A stretch of DNA of 24,338 nucleotides from JACVRW01 sp035645115 (GCA_035645115.1 DASQNF010000092.1:1-24338), one strand, 5' to 3'; positions 1 to 7,620 are shown, numbered from the stretch's first letter. Notes: generated by a model from the sequence alone, not told the origin. Translations and numbers: made by a program.

Positions 1-1229
1 TCGCGGCGGCCGGCGCCGAGCTGCGCCGCCAGCCGATCGAGCTCGGTGCGGGCCGCGCCGAGCTCGGCCTCCGCCTCCGCGGTCTCCACCTCCGCCCGCT
101 CGAGGCGCTCGCGCTCGGCCCGGCAGCGCTCGGCGTGCCCGAGTACCGCGGCCACGCTGCCGCCATGCTTGCGCTCGAGCCGCTCGTAGAGCTCGAGCCG
201 CTCCTCCACCGCTTCAAGGCGCCCGGGCTCCGCCTCGAGCGACTCCGCGTAGCGACGCAACTCGCCGCCGAGGTCCTCGGCCTCGAGCCGGAGCGCCGCG
301 AGCCGGCGGGCGAGCTCGTCTAGCGCCGGGTCGACTCCTCTGAGCGGGTCGGCGAGCCGCTCCGCCTCCGCCAGCGCCACCGCCACACCGCCGTCCCCCT
401 CCGGCGCGATCGCCTCCGCGCCGCCGCCGGCCGCGGCCAGCAGCCCGTCCATGCGGCGGAGCCGCTCGCGCTCGGCGAGAAGCGACTCCTTCTCAGCCTC
501 GCTCGGCCCGAGCTCGTCGATCTCCCGGATCTCGAAGGCGAGCAGGTCGAGGTCGCGCTCGCGCGTGCCCGCCCGCTCCCGCAGCTCGGCCACGGCACGC
601 TCGAGCTCCCGCGCCCGCGCATGGGCGGCCGCGACCCGCGCACGCCGGTCCAAGTGGGAGCCGCCGCAGAAGCCGTCGAGCAGGTCGAGCTGGGCGGAGG
701 CGAGCGTGAGCCGGCGGTGCTCGTGCTGCCCGAAAAAGGCCATGAGCCGCCCGCCGAGCGCGGCGAGGTCGGCCGCCGTGGCCGAGCGTCCCTCGATGAA
801 CGCCCGAGTGCGCCCCGAGCTGCCGACGCGCCGGGCGAGGACGATCTCGCGCGGCCCGGCGCCGGCCGGTGGCGCGGAGCGCCCGACGGTCGGCCCGGCG
901 CGCTCGTGCCGCAACGCAGTACGGTCGGCGCCGCTACCGGCCCGCGGCTCCTCCTCCAGCTCGTCGCCGATCCGCTCGCGCAGTTCCGCGAAGCCCGGCT
1001 CGCAGAGGAGGCCGTCGGGAAGCTCGAAGACCCCCTCGACGTATGCCTCGCGCGCCCCCGGCCGCACGATGCCCGAGCGCGGCCGGCCACCCAGCAGCAG
1101 GTCGAGCGCTTGGGCCAGCACCGTCTTGCCGGCGCCCGTCTCGCCCGTGATCGCGGTCAGCCCCGCGCCGGGGCGCAGCTCTGCCCGCTCGATCAGCAGG
1201 AGGTTCTCGATCCGAAGCTCGAGGAGCAC
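1..1229 (-). CDS. recN: DNA repair protein RecN, C-terminus beyond the left edge
   Basis: RecN is an SMC-like ATPase that gathers broken DNA ends during recombinational double-strand-break repair. The visible 409 residues begin VLLELRIENLLLIERAEL, the usual RecN opening. Walker A (GETGAGKT) follows at about residues 29-36, then an AFIEGRSAT segment and the FFGQHEH motif around residue 160. After that comes a long Glu/Arg/Leu-rich coiled coil, still open at base 1. The Walker B half must lie outside the window. The GTG at 1229 is the first ATG/GTG/TTG codon in this frame after the nadK stop. It lies 71 nt downstream of that stop and has no clear Shine-Dalgarno sequence. The gene probably shares a transcript with tlyA and nadK. 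No CGAAC-N4-GTTCG SOS box was seen just upstream. Confidence 0.93.
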   Translation of the reverse strand, partial: MLLELRIENLLLIERAELRPGAGLTAITGETGAGKTVLAQALDLLLGGRPRSGIVRPGAREAYVEGVFELPDGLLCEPGFAELRERIGDELEEEPRAGSGADRTALRHERAGPTVGRSAPPAGAGPREIVLARRVGSSGRTRAFIEGRSATAADLAALGGRLMAFFGQHEHRRLTLASAQLDLLDGFCGGSHLDRRARVAAAHARARELERAVAELRERAGTRERDLDLLAFEIREIDELGPSEAEKESLLAERERLRRMDGLLAAAGGGAEAIAPEGDGGVAVALAEAERLADPLRGVDPALDELARRLAALRLEAEDLGGELRRYAESLEAEPGRLEAVEERLELYERLERKHGGSVAAVLGHAERCRAERERLERAEVETAEAEAELGAARTELDRLAAQLGAGRR

Positions 1230-1300
1230 CCCGCAGGTGTACCAGCGGCGCCCGACGGAGCGGCCCGTATGGGCGCTTCCCGAAGCGCGCCTGAGCGCCT

Positions 1301-2161
1301 TCAGTAGGAGAGGCGCCCGAACTTGTCACGCAGGCGGTGGTAGAACGTGGCGCCCGGCGCCTGGGCCAGCAGCGAGCGGCCCTCCGCGAAGCAGATCGGC
1401 ACGGTGGCCTGCGGCGCGAGCGCGCAAACTGCCCGGCCGTCGGTGGTCATGTCGACCTCCTCCGCGCGCGAGCGGTTAGTGACCTCGAGCACATCGCCGG
1501 GTGCGACCACGAGCGCTCGGGCCGTGAGCGTGTGCGGGGCTATGAACGAGACGACGAAGCCCTCTACGCCCCAGGCCAGCACCGGACCGCCGTTGGCGAG
1601 GTTGTAGCCGGTGGAGCCGGCCGGCGTGGAGACCACCAGGCCGTCGCAGCGCACCTCGCCGAGCTCCTCGCCGGAGACCGAGTAGGCGAGCTCGGCCACT
1701 CGCCCGTCCTGGCGGCGGTGGAACGAGATGTCGTTGACCGCGAGCCGCTCGCCCTCGTCGGTCGTGGCCACGAGCGCGGGCAGCTCCATCACGTCGAACT
1801 CGCCGGCGAACGCGCGACGGACGCCATCCTCGAGCTCCGACGGCTCCACCGTCGCCAGGAACCCGATCGCTCCGAAGTTGACCGCGAAGACGGGCACCCG
1901 GCGGCCCGCGTAGTGGCGAAGCGCGGCCAGGATCGTGCCGTCGCCGCCCAACACGAGCGCGAGGTCGGCGCCGTCACCGTCCTCGTCGACCAGCGTCACG
2001 CCGTCGGCAGACGCGGCAAAGCCGTGCTTGAGGGCCTCCCGCGGCGACAGGTGCACCTCGACCCCCGCGTCGCGCGCGAGCTCGAGCACCCGCTTCAGGG
2101 GCCCGGCGGTGTCCTCGGTCCGCGTGTGGCTGAAGAGCGAGACCGTTCGCGGAGCGTTCAC
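1301..2161 (-). CDS. nadK: NAD kinase
   Basis: This 286-residue enzyme phosphorylates NAD to NADP in the cytoplasm and is the main NADP source. The family signatures are present: GGDGT at residues 72-76 (nucleotide-binding loop and catalytic Asp), VNDISF at 142-147 in the place of the usual NE motif, and TPAGSTGYN at 179-187. Length is normal for bacterial NadK. The start is GTG at 2161, which overlaps a TGA in a GTGA tetranucleotide. That TGA does not belong to tlyA but to a 22-codon mini-ORF made by a 65-bp tandem duplication of the tlyA/nadK junction. The first 13 residues therefore have a near-identical copy upstream (NAPRTVSLFSHT versus NAPRAVSLFSHT). The position between tlyA and recN is classical for Actinobacteria. 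Confidence 0.96.
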   Translation of the reverse strand: MNAPRTVSLFSHTRTEDTAGPLKRVLELARDAGVEVHLSPREALKHGFAASADGVTLVDEDGDGADLALVLGGDGTILAALRHYAGRRVPVFAVNFGAIGFLATVEPSELEDGVRRAFAGEFDVMELPALVATTDEGERLAVNDISFHRRQDGRVAELAYSVSGEELGEVRCDGLVVSTPAGSTGYNLANGGPVLAWGVEGFVVSFIAPHTLTARALVVAPGDVLEVTNRSRAEEVDMTTDGRAVCALAPQATVPICFAEGRSLLAQAPGATFYHRLRDKFGRLSY

Positions 2162-2251
2162 GGCTCCGCGCTCCGGGCCGCCGCCTGCGTGTGGCTGAAG
2201 AGCGAGACCGCTCGCGGCGCGTTCACGGCTCCGCGCTCCGAGCCGCCGCCT
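2122..2251. repeat. 65-bp tandem duplication over the tlyA/nadK junction
   Basis: Two adjacent copies, 2122-2186 and 2187-2251, match at 62 of 65 positions. The mismatches are 2146/2211, 2153/2218 and 2176/2241. Each copy contains, on the minus strand, the last codons of tlyA (AARSAEP), a GTGA stop/start overlap and the first 13 codons of nadK. The period is 2 modulo 3, so the second TGA falls in frame with the first GTG. Confidence 0.97.
2158..2226 (-). CDS. 22-residue relay mini-ORF between tlyA and nadK
   Basis: The GTG at 2226 overlaps the tlyA stop (GTGA, 2226-2223). The frame ends with TGA at 2160-2158, which itself overlaps the nadK GTG at 2161. The peptide is a hybrid: a copy of the NadK N-terminus (VNAPRAVSLFSHT) followed by a copy of the TlyA C-terminus (AARSAEP). 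A GGAG about 9 nt before the nadK GTG has also been duplicated, so the downstream copy keeps a possible ribosome-binding site. The peptide itself probably has no function. The likely role, if any, is to carry ribosomes from the tlyA stop to the nadK start by successive reinitiation. The reading frame is certain; translation is inferred. Confidence 0.55.
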   Translation of the reverse strand: MNAPRAVSLFSHTQAAARSAEP

Positions 2252-3011
2252 CGAGGTCCTCCACCGAGCCCGGACGGCCGGGCTCGGCGAGCCAGACGAA
2301 GCTCTCGCGGTTGCCGGCCGGCCCGGGGAGCCCCGAGCTCGCGTAGGCGAGCACGCTCACGCCGAGCTCGGAGCGGGCGTGCTCGCCCACCGCGACGAGC
2401 GCCGCGCGCCGGTGCGCCGGCTCGCGCACCACGCCACCCTTGCCCACCCGCTCGCGGCCCACCTCGAACTGGGGCTTGACCATCGCCAGGCAGTCGAAGC
2501 GCGGGGCGGCACACGCGAGCACGCCCGCCAGCAGCTTGCTCAGCGAGATGAAGGAGACGTCGATAGCGATCAGGTCCGGCGCGTACGGGAGCTCCTCCGG
2601 CGCGAGCGAGCGGGCGTTGCGGCGCTCGATCACGGTCACGCGCGGGTCGTTGCGGATGCGCCAGTGGAGCTCCCCGTAGGCCACGTCCAGCGCGATCACC
2701 GCTGCGGCGCCGCGCTCGAGCAGGCAGTCGCTGAAGCCGCCGGTGGCCGCCCCCACGTCGAGGGCCCTGCGGCCGGCGGGGTCGATCCCGAACGCGTCGA
2801 GCGCGTTTGCGAGCTTGAGCCCCCCGCGGGAGACGAACGCGGGCGCCGCGGCCACCGCCAGCTCCGCGTCGTCCGCGACGAGCTCGCCGGGCTTGCTGGC
2901 CGGGCTTCCGGACACGCGCACGTCGCCGGCCATGACCGCGGCGGCCGCGCGCGAGCGGGACTCGAACAGGCCGCGCTCGGCGAGCAGGGTGTCGAGCCGC
3001 CGCTTTGCCAC
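2223..3011 (-). CDS. tlyA: TlyA-family rRNA 2'-O-methyltransferase
   Basis: TlyA proteins methylate the 2'-O of cytidines in 16S and 23S rRNA (the modification needed for capreomycin sensitivity in mycobacteria). Counted from GTG 3011, an N-terminal S4 RNA-binding domain spans about residues 3-62 (AKRRLDTLLAERGLFESRS). FVSRGGLKL follows at about 59-66, then the SAM-binding loop LDVGAATGGF near 84-93. Further on are IDVSFISL and MVKPQFEVG, which carry the FtsJ-type catalytic residues. GTG 3011 gives 262 residues, the usual length. The same frame opens upstream to 3113, but that extension lacks family character and runs through the operator at 3082-3101. A -10-like TACCCT (3023-3018) six nt before the GTG would make the mRNA leaderless. 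The stop overlaps the GTG of the relay mini-ORF. Confidence 0.93.
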   Translation of the reverse strand: MAKRRLDTLLAERGLFESRSRAAAAVMAGDVRVSGSPASKPGELVADDAELAVAAAPAFVSRGGLKLANALDAFGIDPAGRRALDVGAATGGFSDCLLERGAAAVIALDVAYGELHWRIRNDPRVTVIERRNARSLAPEELPYAPDLIAIDVSFISLSKLLAGVLACAAPRFDCLAMVKPQFEVGRERVGKGGVVREPAHRRAALVAVGEHARSELGVSVLAYASSGLPGPAGNRESFVWLAEPGRPGSVEDLEAAARSAEP

Positions 3012-3017
3012 CGCCGC

Positions 3018-3023
3018 AGGGTA
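3018..3023 (-). promoter_or_regulatory. -10-like TACCCT for a leaderless tlyA mRNA
   Basis: TACCCT fits the TANNNT actinobacterial -10 and lies six nt before the tlyA GTG, so transcription would start at or next to the start codon. A TTGACG (3071-3066) lies upstream but is about 42 nt from the hexamer, too far to be its -35. Confidence 0.4.
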
Positions 3024-3081
3024 CCCGCGCCGGGGCGCGCTCCGGCGGTCGGGCACGGCCGCGAGCGTCAAGCGCGCCCCG

Positions 3082-3101
3082 AGTGTGACCGACGTCACAC
3101 T
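3082..3101. promoter_or_regulatory. CRP/GlxR-type operator, perfect palindrome
   Basis: AGTGTGACCGACGTCACACT is a perfect inverted repeat with 8-bp arms around a 4-nt centre. It contains TGTGA-N6-TCACA, the exact half-sites and spacing known for CRP-family regulators, including actinobacterial Crp/GlxR. It lies in the gap between divergent tlyA and the osmC side. Its centre (3091.5) is about 40-41 nt before the start site predicted from the TAACCT at 3120-3125, the spacing of a class II activated promoter. Confidence 0.8.
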
Positions 3102-3119
3102 GCGACCCCACACCAGGCG

Positions 3120-3125
3120 TAACCT
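3120..3125 (+). promoter_or_regulatory. -10 element TAACCT of a CRP-type dependent promoter
   Basis: TAACCT matches TANNNT and predicts a start near 3132. No TTGAC-like -35 is present. The CRP-type palindrome occupies the -35 position, as at class II activator-dependent promoters. Spacing and motif are seen; promoter activity is inferred. Confidence 0.5.
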
Positions 3126-3131
3126 CGTTTT

Positions 3132-3226
3132 AGAGCGCCGGGGCGCTCCAAGACTTCCTCCAACCGATCCACATACGCATCACTCCTCCCTCAGAGACGA
3201 CCTCGCGGAAGCGGGGTCGTTTCGCT
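3132..3226 (+). ncRNA. Candidate ~95-nt CRP-controlled small RNA
   Basis: The segment starts at the transcription start predicted from the CRP-type site and TAACCT box. It opens with a hairpin GAGCGC-CGGG-GCGCTC (3133-3148) and continues as a CU-rich stretch with two CCTCC motifs (in ACTTCCTCCAAC and ACTCCTCCC), which could pair with Shine-Dalgarno sequences. It ends in a 10-bp hairpin with a GGAA loop followed by TTTCGCTTT. osmC has its own -10 (TAGACT) after that hairpin, so this RNA would be independent. Alternatives are an osmC leader or attenuator. I do not recognise the family; the hairpin loops lack the C-runs of the actinobacterial 6C RNA. Confidence 0.4.
3197..3224 (+). terminator. 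Hairpin plus T-rich tail
   Basis: ACGACCTCGC (3197-3206) pairs with GCGGGGTCGT (3211-3220) over 10 bp with one G-U pair, closed by a GGAA (GNRA) loop. The next bases are TTCG then CTTT, an imperfect T-tract. It is oriented to end plus-strand transcription just before the osmC promoter. Confidence 0.55.
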
Positions 3227-3236
3227 TTCGGGCACC

Positions 3237-3242
3237 TAGACT
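3237..3242 (+). promoter_or_regulatory. -10-like TAGACT for osmC
   Basis: TAGACT fits TANNNT and lies 10 nt before the ATG at 3253. This predicts an mRNA with only a few leader nucleotides. No convincing -35 is visible. Confidence 0.4.
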
Positions 3243-3252
3243 GCTCGGCCCG

Positions 3253-3711
3253 ATGGGCACCCACCGGTACGACACCCGGCTGCTCTGGAGCGGCTCCACC
3301 GGCCTCGGCTGGGACCATTACGCGCGCGAGCACACGGCGAGCGCCCCGCCCGCCGAGCAGCAGATCGCGCTCACCACGGGCGAGGCGAAGGGCGACCCGG
3401 CGGTGCTCAACCCCGAGCAGCTCGTGGTGATGGCCGCGTCCTCGTGCCAGATGCTCTTCTTCCTCCACCTGGCCGCGAAGGCGCGTATCGACGTGGTCGG
3501 CTACGAGGACGACGCCCACGGCCTGATGCCGCTGGACGAGGAGCCCGTGCGCATCAGCGAGATCGCGCTGCGGCCGCGCATCGCGATTGCCGGTGAGGCG
3601 AGCGAGGACCGCGTTCGCAGGCTCGTGCAGAGCGCCCACGAGCACTGCTTCATCGCCAACAGCCTCAACAGCAGGATCACCGTCGAGCCCACGATCGAAA
3701 GGCAAGCTTGA
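3253..3711 (+). CDS. OsmC-family protein
   Basis: This 152-residue protein resembles the OsmC/Ohr family, thiol peroxidases that reduce organic hydroperoxides with a pair of cysteines. Visible landmarks are the N-terminal strand region (TRLLWSGSTG), a PEQLVVMAASSCQMLFFLHLA helix with the first cysteine near residue 75, and HEHCFIANSLNS near the C-terminus with the second conserved cysteine. That pattern is typical of YhfA/OsmC-like members. ATG 3253 gives the normal family length; the frame is open further upstream but without family similarity. The stop (TGA 3709-3711) overlaps the TTG start of the peptidase in a TTGA, so the two are probably translationally coupled. The pair sits inside an otherwise minus-strand block. 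Confidence 0.87.
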   Translation: MGTHRYDTRLLWSGSTGLGWDHYAREHTASAPPAEQQIALTTGEAKGDPAVLNPEQLVVMAASSCQMLFFLHLAAKARIDVVGYEDDAHGLMPLDEEPVRISEIALRPRIAIAGEASEDRVRRLVQSAHEHCFIANSLNSRITVEPTIERQA

Positions 3712-4766
3712 TTCCCGAGCTTCTGCGCACCCTGCTCACCACGCCCGGCGCCCCCGGCCAGGAACGCGAGACGGTGGCCGCCTGGCGCGCCGCGGCGGGG
3801 GAGTTCGCACGGGTGAGCGTCGACCCGATGGGGACGCCGGTTGCGCGGGTGGAGGGGCGCGGCGCGCACCCGCTGCTCGCGGTGGTCGGCCACATCGACG
3901 AGATCGCCGTACTCGTGAGCCACGTGACCAAGGAGGGCTACCTGAAGGTGGTCTCCTCCGGCGGCTGGGACCCCCAGATCCTGGTCGGCCAGCGCGTGCA
4001 GGTGCTCACGCGAGACGGGCCGATCCCGGGCGTCTGCGGGCGCAAGCCGATCCACCTGCTCGAGTCCGAGGAGCGCAAGAAGGCGGTGGAGCTGAAGGGC
4101 CTGCACGTGGACATCGGCGCAAAGGACCGCGATGACGCGCTCGGGCGCGTGCGCCAGGGCGACCCGATCGTGGTGGCCGCCGAGCCCGTTGAGCTGCCGA
4201 ACGGCCGGCTGGCCTCGCGCGCGCTCGACAACCGCCTCGGCGTCTACGTGGCGCTCGAGGTGGCGCGGCGGGTGGCCGGCGCCGGCGGCGGCGGCGGGCC
4301 CGTGGCCGCGGTGGCCGCCGTGCAGGAGGAGATCGGGGCCCACGGAGCCCGCGCCGTGGGGTACGGGCTCGAGCCGGACGTGGCGATCGTGGTCGACGTG
4401 ACCCACGCCACCGACGCCCCGGGGGTCGAGCCCGGGGAGCTCGGCGAGCACGGCCTCGGCGACGGCGCCGTGCTCACCCGCGGCGCGATCGTGAGCGCGC
4501 GCGTGAACGCGCTGCTCGATGAGGCCGCCGCGGCGGAGGGCATCGCGACGACCACGGAGGTGGCGGGCCGCGGCACGAGCACCGACGCCGACTCGATCCA
4601 CCTGAGCCGCACCGGCGTGCCCACCGCTGTCCTGTCGATCCCACTGCGCTACATGCACTCGCCGGTCGAGCTCGTGGAGCTTGCCGACGTCGAGGCCGTG
4701 ATCGCGTTGATCACGGCGTTCGCGCTGCGGCTCGAGGCCGACACGAGCCTCGCCCGCTGGGCCTGA
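3708..4766 (+). CDS. M42-family metallo-aminopeptidase (glutamyl aminopeptidase/FrvX type)
   Basis: A 352-residue cytoplasmic peptidase of the tetrahedral-aminopeptidase family, which trims short peptides with two metal ions. All expected metal and catalytic positions are visible: H62 and D64 in GHIDE, D174 in LDNRLG, E207/E208 in QEEIG (catalytic base and ligand), D230 in VDVTHATD and H317 in RYMHSP. Length is normal for the family. The start is TTG 3708, overlapping the osmC stop by four bases. Substrate preference cannot be read from sequence. The gene ends 41 bp before the convergent dxs stop; that short gap is GC-rich and shows no convincing T-tailed terminator. Confidence 0.93.
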   Translation: MIPELLRTLLTTPGAPGQERETVAAWRAAAGEFARVSVDPMGTPVARVEGRGAHPLLAVVGHIDEIAVLVSHVTKEGYLKVVSSGGWDPQILVGQRVQVLTRDGPIPGVCGRKPIHLLESEERKKAVELKGLHVDIGAKDRDDALGRVRQGDPIVVAAEPVELPNGRLASRALDNRLGVYVALEVARRVAGAGGGGGPVAAVAAVQEEIGAHGARAVGYGLEPDVAIVVDVTHATDAPGVEPGELGEHGLGDGAVLTRGAIVSARVNALLDEAAAAEGIATTTEVAGRGTSTDADSIHLSRTGVPTAVLSIPLRYMHSPVELVELADVEAVIALITAFALRLEADTSLARWA

Positions 4767-4807
4767 GCCCGCCCGCCCCCGGCCGGTGCGCGGGGCGTCG
4801 CGCCGCC

Positions 4808-6754
4808 TCAGGCGATCGACGGCTCGAGCACGGCGCGCGCGACCTTCTCGGCCACCGCCGCCGGAGTGAGGCCGACCTCCTCGCGCAGCAGCGCGGGCTT
4901 GCCGTGCGTGACGTAGCGGTCGGGCAGCCCGAAGCGCAGCACGTGCGCGCCGCCCAGCAGGTCCCGGTCGGCGAGCTGCTCGAGCACGCCGGAGCCGAAG
5001 CCGCCGGCGAGCACGTTTTCCTCCACGGTCACGAGCAGCTCGTGATCTGACACGAGCCGCTCGATCAGCCCGGTGTCGAGCGGCTTGGCAAAGCGGGCGT
5101 CGGCCACCGTGGCCTCGAGGCCGTGCTCCTCGGCCAGCCGCTCCGCCGCGCCGAGGGCCACGCTCGCCCCGTAGCCGTAGCCCAGCAGCGCGACTCGCTC
5201 GCCCTCGCGGAGCAGCTCGCCGCACCCGATCTCGATGGCCTGCGGCTCCGCGGGCAGCGGGGTGCCCTCGGCCTCGCCGCGCGGGTAGCGCAGCGCGATC
5301 GGCCCAGCGTCGTACTGGAGGGCGGTGCGCAGCATGTTCACCAGCATCGCCTCGTCACGCGGCGCCATCAGCGTCATGTGCGGCAGGCAGCGCAGGTAGG
5401 AGATGTCGAAGGCGCCGTGATGGGTGGGCCCATCGTCGCCCACCAGACCGGCGCGGTCCATCGCGAAGACCACGTTCAGCTTCTGCAGGCAGACGTCGTG
5501 GACGATCTGGTCGAAGCCGCGCTGCAGGAAGGTCGAGTAGATCGCGGCCACCGGCTTCGCGCCCGCCAGGGCCAGACCGGCGGCGAACAGCACGGCGTGC
5601 TGCTCGGCGATGCCCACGTCGTAGTAGCGCTCCGGCAGCGCCTTCTGCAGCAGGTCGAGCCCGGTGCCCGAGTTCATCGCCGCGGTGATCCCGACCACGC
5701 GCTCGTCGCGGCGCGCCTCCTCCACGAGCGCGTTGCCGAAGACCGCCGTGTACTGGGGCGGCGCGGCCGGCGCCGGCTTCGCCCCGGCCGGCGCGCTCTT
5801 CTTCGGCGCGGCCGCCCCGTTCACGACCGAGCCGGGCTTGGCCGCGTGCCACTTCTCCATGCCCTCGAGACCGCCCTCCTCGGCGGGCACGAAGCCCTTG
5901 CCCTTGACCGTCTTGCAATGCACCACCACCGGCCGCTCGGCCTCGAGGGCGTCGCCGATCGCCTGGCGGAGCTCCTTCACGTCGTGGCCGTCGATCACGC
6001 CGACGTAGGCGAGATCGAGCTCCTCGAAGAAGAGCCCGGGCGCCCAGTACGCCTTGAGCGACTCCTTCAGGATCGGGCCGAACCGCTCGATGCGCTTGCC
6101 GATCCCGGCCGGCAGCTTCGTCAGCGTCTCCTCCGCGTCCTCGCGCGCGTGGTAGAGCTTGGGATTGAGGCGCATGCGGTTGAAGTAGCGCGACAGCGCG
6201 CCGACGTTTGGCGCTATCGACATGCCGTTGTCGTTGACGACGATCACGATCGGCTGATCGAGCCCGCCGGCGTTCAGCATCGCCTCGAAGGAGACCCCGC
6301 CGGTGAGCGCGCCGTCGCCGATCACCGCCACGACCTTGCCGTCCGGCGCCAGGCCGCGGCGCATCGCCTCCTTGATCCCGACCGCGTACGAGACGGAGGT
6401 GGAGGCGTGGCCGGCGCCCATGATGTCGTGCTCGGACTCCTGGATCGCGCAGAACGGGGCGAGCCCCTCGTACTTGCGGATCGTCGAGAGCCGGTCGCGG
6501 CGGCCGGTGAGCACCTTGTGCGGGTAGGCCTGGTGTCCGACGTCCCAGAGGATCTTGTCGCGCGGGGAGTCGAGCAGCGAGTGCAGCGCCACGGCGATCT
6601 CGCAGGCGCCGAGGTTGGCCCCGAAGTGCCCGCCGATCTCGCCGATCGTCTCGATGATCAGCTCGCGGACCTCCTGCGCCACCTGGGCGAGCTGCTCGTC
6701 GTCGAGCTCCTTGAGGTCGTTGGGACCGTCGATCGTGTCGAGCAGCTTCGTCAT
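4808..6754 (-). CDS. dxs: 1-deoxy-D-xylulose-5-phosphate synthase
   Basis: Dxs condenses pyruvate and glyceraldehyde 3-phosphate with thiamine diphosphate, the first step of the MEP isoprenoid pathway. The 648-residue product shows the N-terminal block GGHFGANLGACEIAVALH, WDVGHQAYPHKVLTGR, and the thiamine motif GDGALTGG near residue 146 continuing to the NDN segment. It also has YDVGIAEQHAV near 375-385 and DRAGLVGDDGPTHHG. Around residues 310-335 an Ala/Pro/Lys-rich linker (GAAAPKKSAPAGAKPAPAAP) joins the two halves; this is a low-complexity insertion and not a catalytic part. ATG 6754 overlaps the ispA stop (ATGA). Having ispA directly upstream links precursor synthesis to prenyl-chain formation. 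Confidence 0.98.
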   Translation of the reverse strand: MTKLLDTIDGPNDLKELDDEQLAQVAQEVRELIIETIGEIGGHFGANLGACEIAVALHSLLDSPRDKILWDVGHQAYPHKVLTGRRDRLSTIRKYEGLAPFCAIQESEHDIMGAGHASTSVSYAVGIKEAMRRGLAPDGKVVAVIGDGALTGGVSFEAMLNAGGLDQPIVIVVNDNGMSIAPNVGALSRYFNRMRLNPKLYHAREDAEETLTKLPAGIGKRIERFGPILKESLKAYWAPGLFFEELDLAYVGVIDGHDVKELRQAIGDALEAERPVVVHCKTVKGKGFVPAEEGGLEGMEKWHAAKPGSVVNGAAAPKKSAPAGAKPAPAAPPQYTAVFGNALVEEARRDERVVGITAAMNSGTGLDLLQKALPERYYDVGIAEQHAVLFAAGLALAGAKPVAAIYSTFLQRGFDQIVHDVCLQKLNVVFAMDRAGLVGDDGPTHHGAFDISYLRCLPHMTLMAPRDEAMLVNMLRTALQYDAGPIALRYPRGEAEGTPLPAEPQAIEIGCGELLREGERVALLGYGYGASVALGAAERLAEEHGLEATVADARFAKPLDTGLIERLVSDHELLVTVEENVLAGGFGSGVLEQLADRDLLGGAHVLRFGLPDRYVTHGKPALLREEVGLTPAAVAEKVARAVLEPSIA

Positions 6755-7620
6755 GCGGTGCGGGTGAGTATGTAGTCGGCGATCTGGCCGAGCCGTCCGG
6801 TGTGGCCCTCTGCCTCGGCAAGCGCGGCGCGCGCCTTGCGGTGAGTGTCCCCTGCCAGTTCCCGGGCTCGCTCGAGTCCGTACACGCTCACGTAAGTGGC
6901 CTTTCCATGGCGTTCGTCCGAGCCCCGCTCCTTGCCGAGCTCAGCCTCGTCTCCGGTCACGTCGAGGATGTCGTCGACGATCTGGAACACCACGCCGAGC
7001 TCCGCCGCGAAGCGCCGGAACGGAATTGTGGCAGGTCCGCTCACGCCCTCGAGCACCAGGACGGAGCCCACGGAAGCCGCGATCAGCGCGCCCGTCTTCA
7101 GCTCGTGCAGGTGGCGGAGCTCCACGCCGTCCCCGCCGGCCACGTCCAGGTACTGGCCGCCGACCATGCCGCCGGCGCCCGCGGCCGTCACGATCTCCCG
7201 AGCGGCTGCCAGCACGTTCGCGGGCTCGCCCGGCTGCTCGGCGAGCACGATCCGCAGCGCCTCGGCGAAGAGGCCGTCGCCGGCCAGGATGGCCACGTCC
7301 TCGCCGAACGCCACGTGGCAGGTGGGCTTGCCGCGGCGCAACGCGTCGTCGTCCATGGCCGGCAGGTCGTCGTGGATCAGCGAGTAGGTGTGGATCATCT
7401 CGATGGCGCCCGCCAGCGGCAGGACCTCCTCGGGCCGGCGCCCGAGCGCCTCGGCCGTGGCGAGCGCGAGCACGGGGCGGATGCGCTTGCCGCCGGCCAG
7501 GAGCGAGTAGCGCATCGCCTCGTCGAGACGCGCCGTGCCCGGCTCGCTCGCGAAGCGCAGGCGCGCGAGGTGGGCGTCGATCATCTGCTGCAGCTCGACC
7601 GGGTAGGCGGGCGCCTCCAC
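6751..7620 (-). CDS. ispA: Short-chain polyprenyl diphosphate synthase (FPP/GGPP type)
   Basis: This 289-residue trans-prenyltransferase elongates DMAPP/GPP with IPP. The first aspartate-rich motif is DDLPAMDDD (DDxxxxD type, as in bacterial IspA), preceded by GGKRIRPVLAL and IHTYSLIHD. The second is DDILD, within FQIVDDILDVTGD, with GKATYVSVYG downstream. Product length (C15 or C20) cannot be fixed from sequence. GTG 7620 was chosen because homology begins just after it; the frame continues upstream as an Arg-rich stretch overlapping xseB. It starts five nt after the xseB stop and ends with a four-base overlap with dxs. The start codon sits at the edge of a hairpin (7611-7638). Confidence 0.93.
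   Translation of the reverse strand: MEAPAYPVELQQMIDAHLARLRFASEPGTARLDEAMRYSLLAGGKRIRPVLALATAEALGRRPEEVLPLAGAIEMIHTYSLIHDDLPAMDDDALRRGKPTCHVAFGEDVAILAGDGLFAEALRIVLAEQPGEPANVLAAAREIVTAAGAGGMVGGQYLDVAGGDGVELRHLHELKTGALIAASVGSVLVLEGVSGPATIPFRRFAAELGVVFQIVDDILDVTGDEAELGKERGSDERHGKATYVSVYGLERARELAGDTHRKARAALAEAEGHTGRLGQIADYILTRTA

Noticed and set aside
3012..3113. TlyA start at 3113, adding 34 residues
   Set aside because: The extension has no S4-domain similarity and would be encoded by the CRP-type operator; the family start is at AKRRLDTLL.
3132..3226. Candidate RNA as a member of the actinobacterial 6C RNA family
   Set aside because: The loops read CGGG and GGAA and not runs of six or more C; the C-rich motifs lie in unpaired sequence.
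4767..4807. Bidirectional terminator between the M42 and dxs stops
   Set aside because: The gap is C/G-rich but I could not find a stem with a T-tract on either side.
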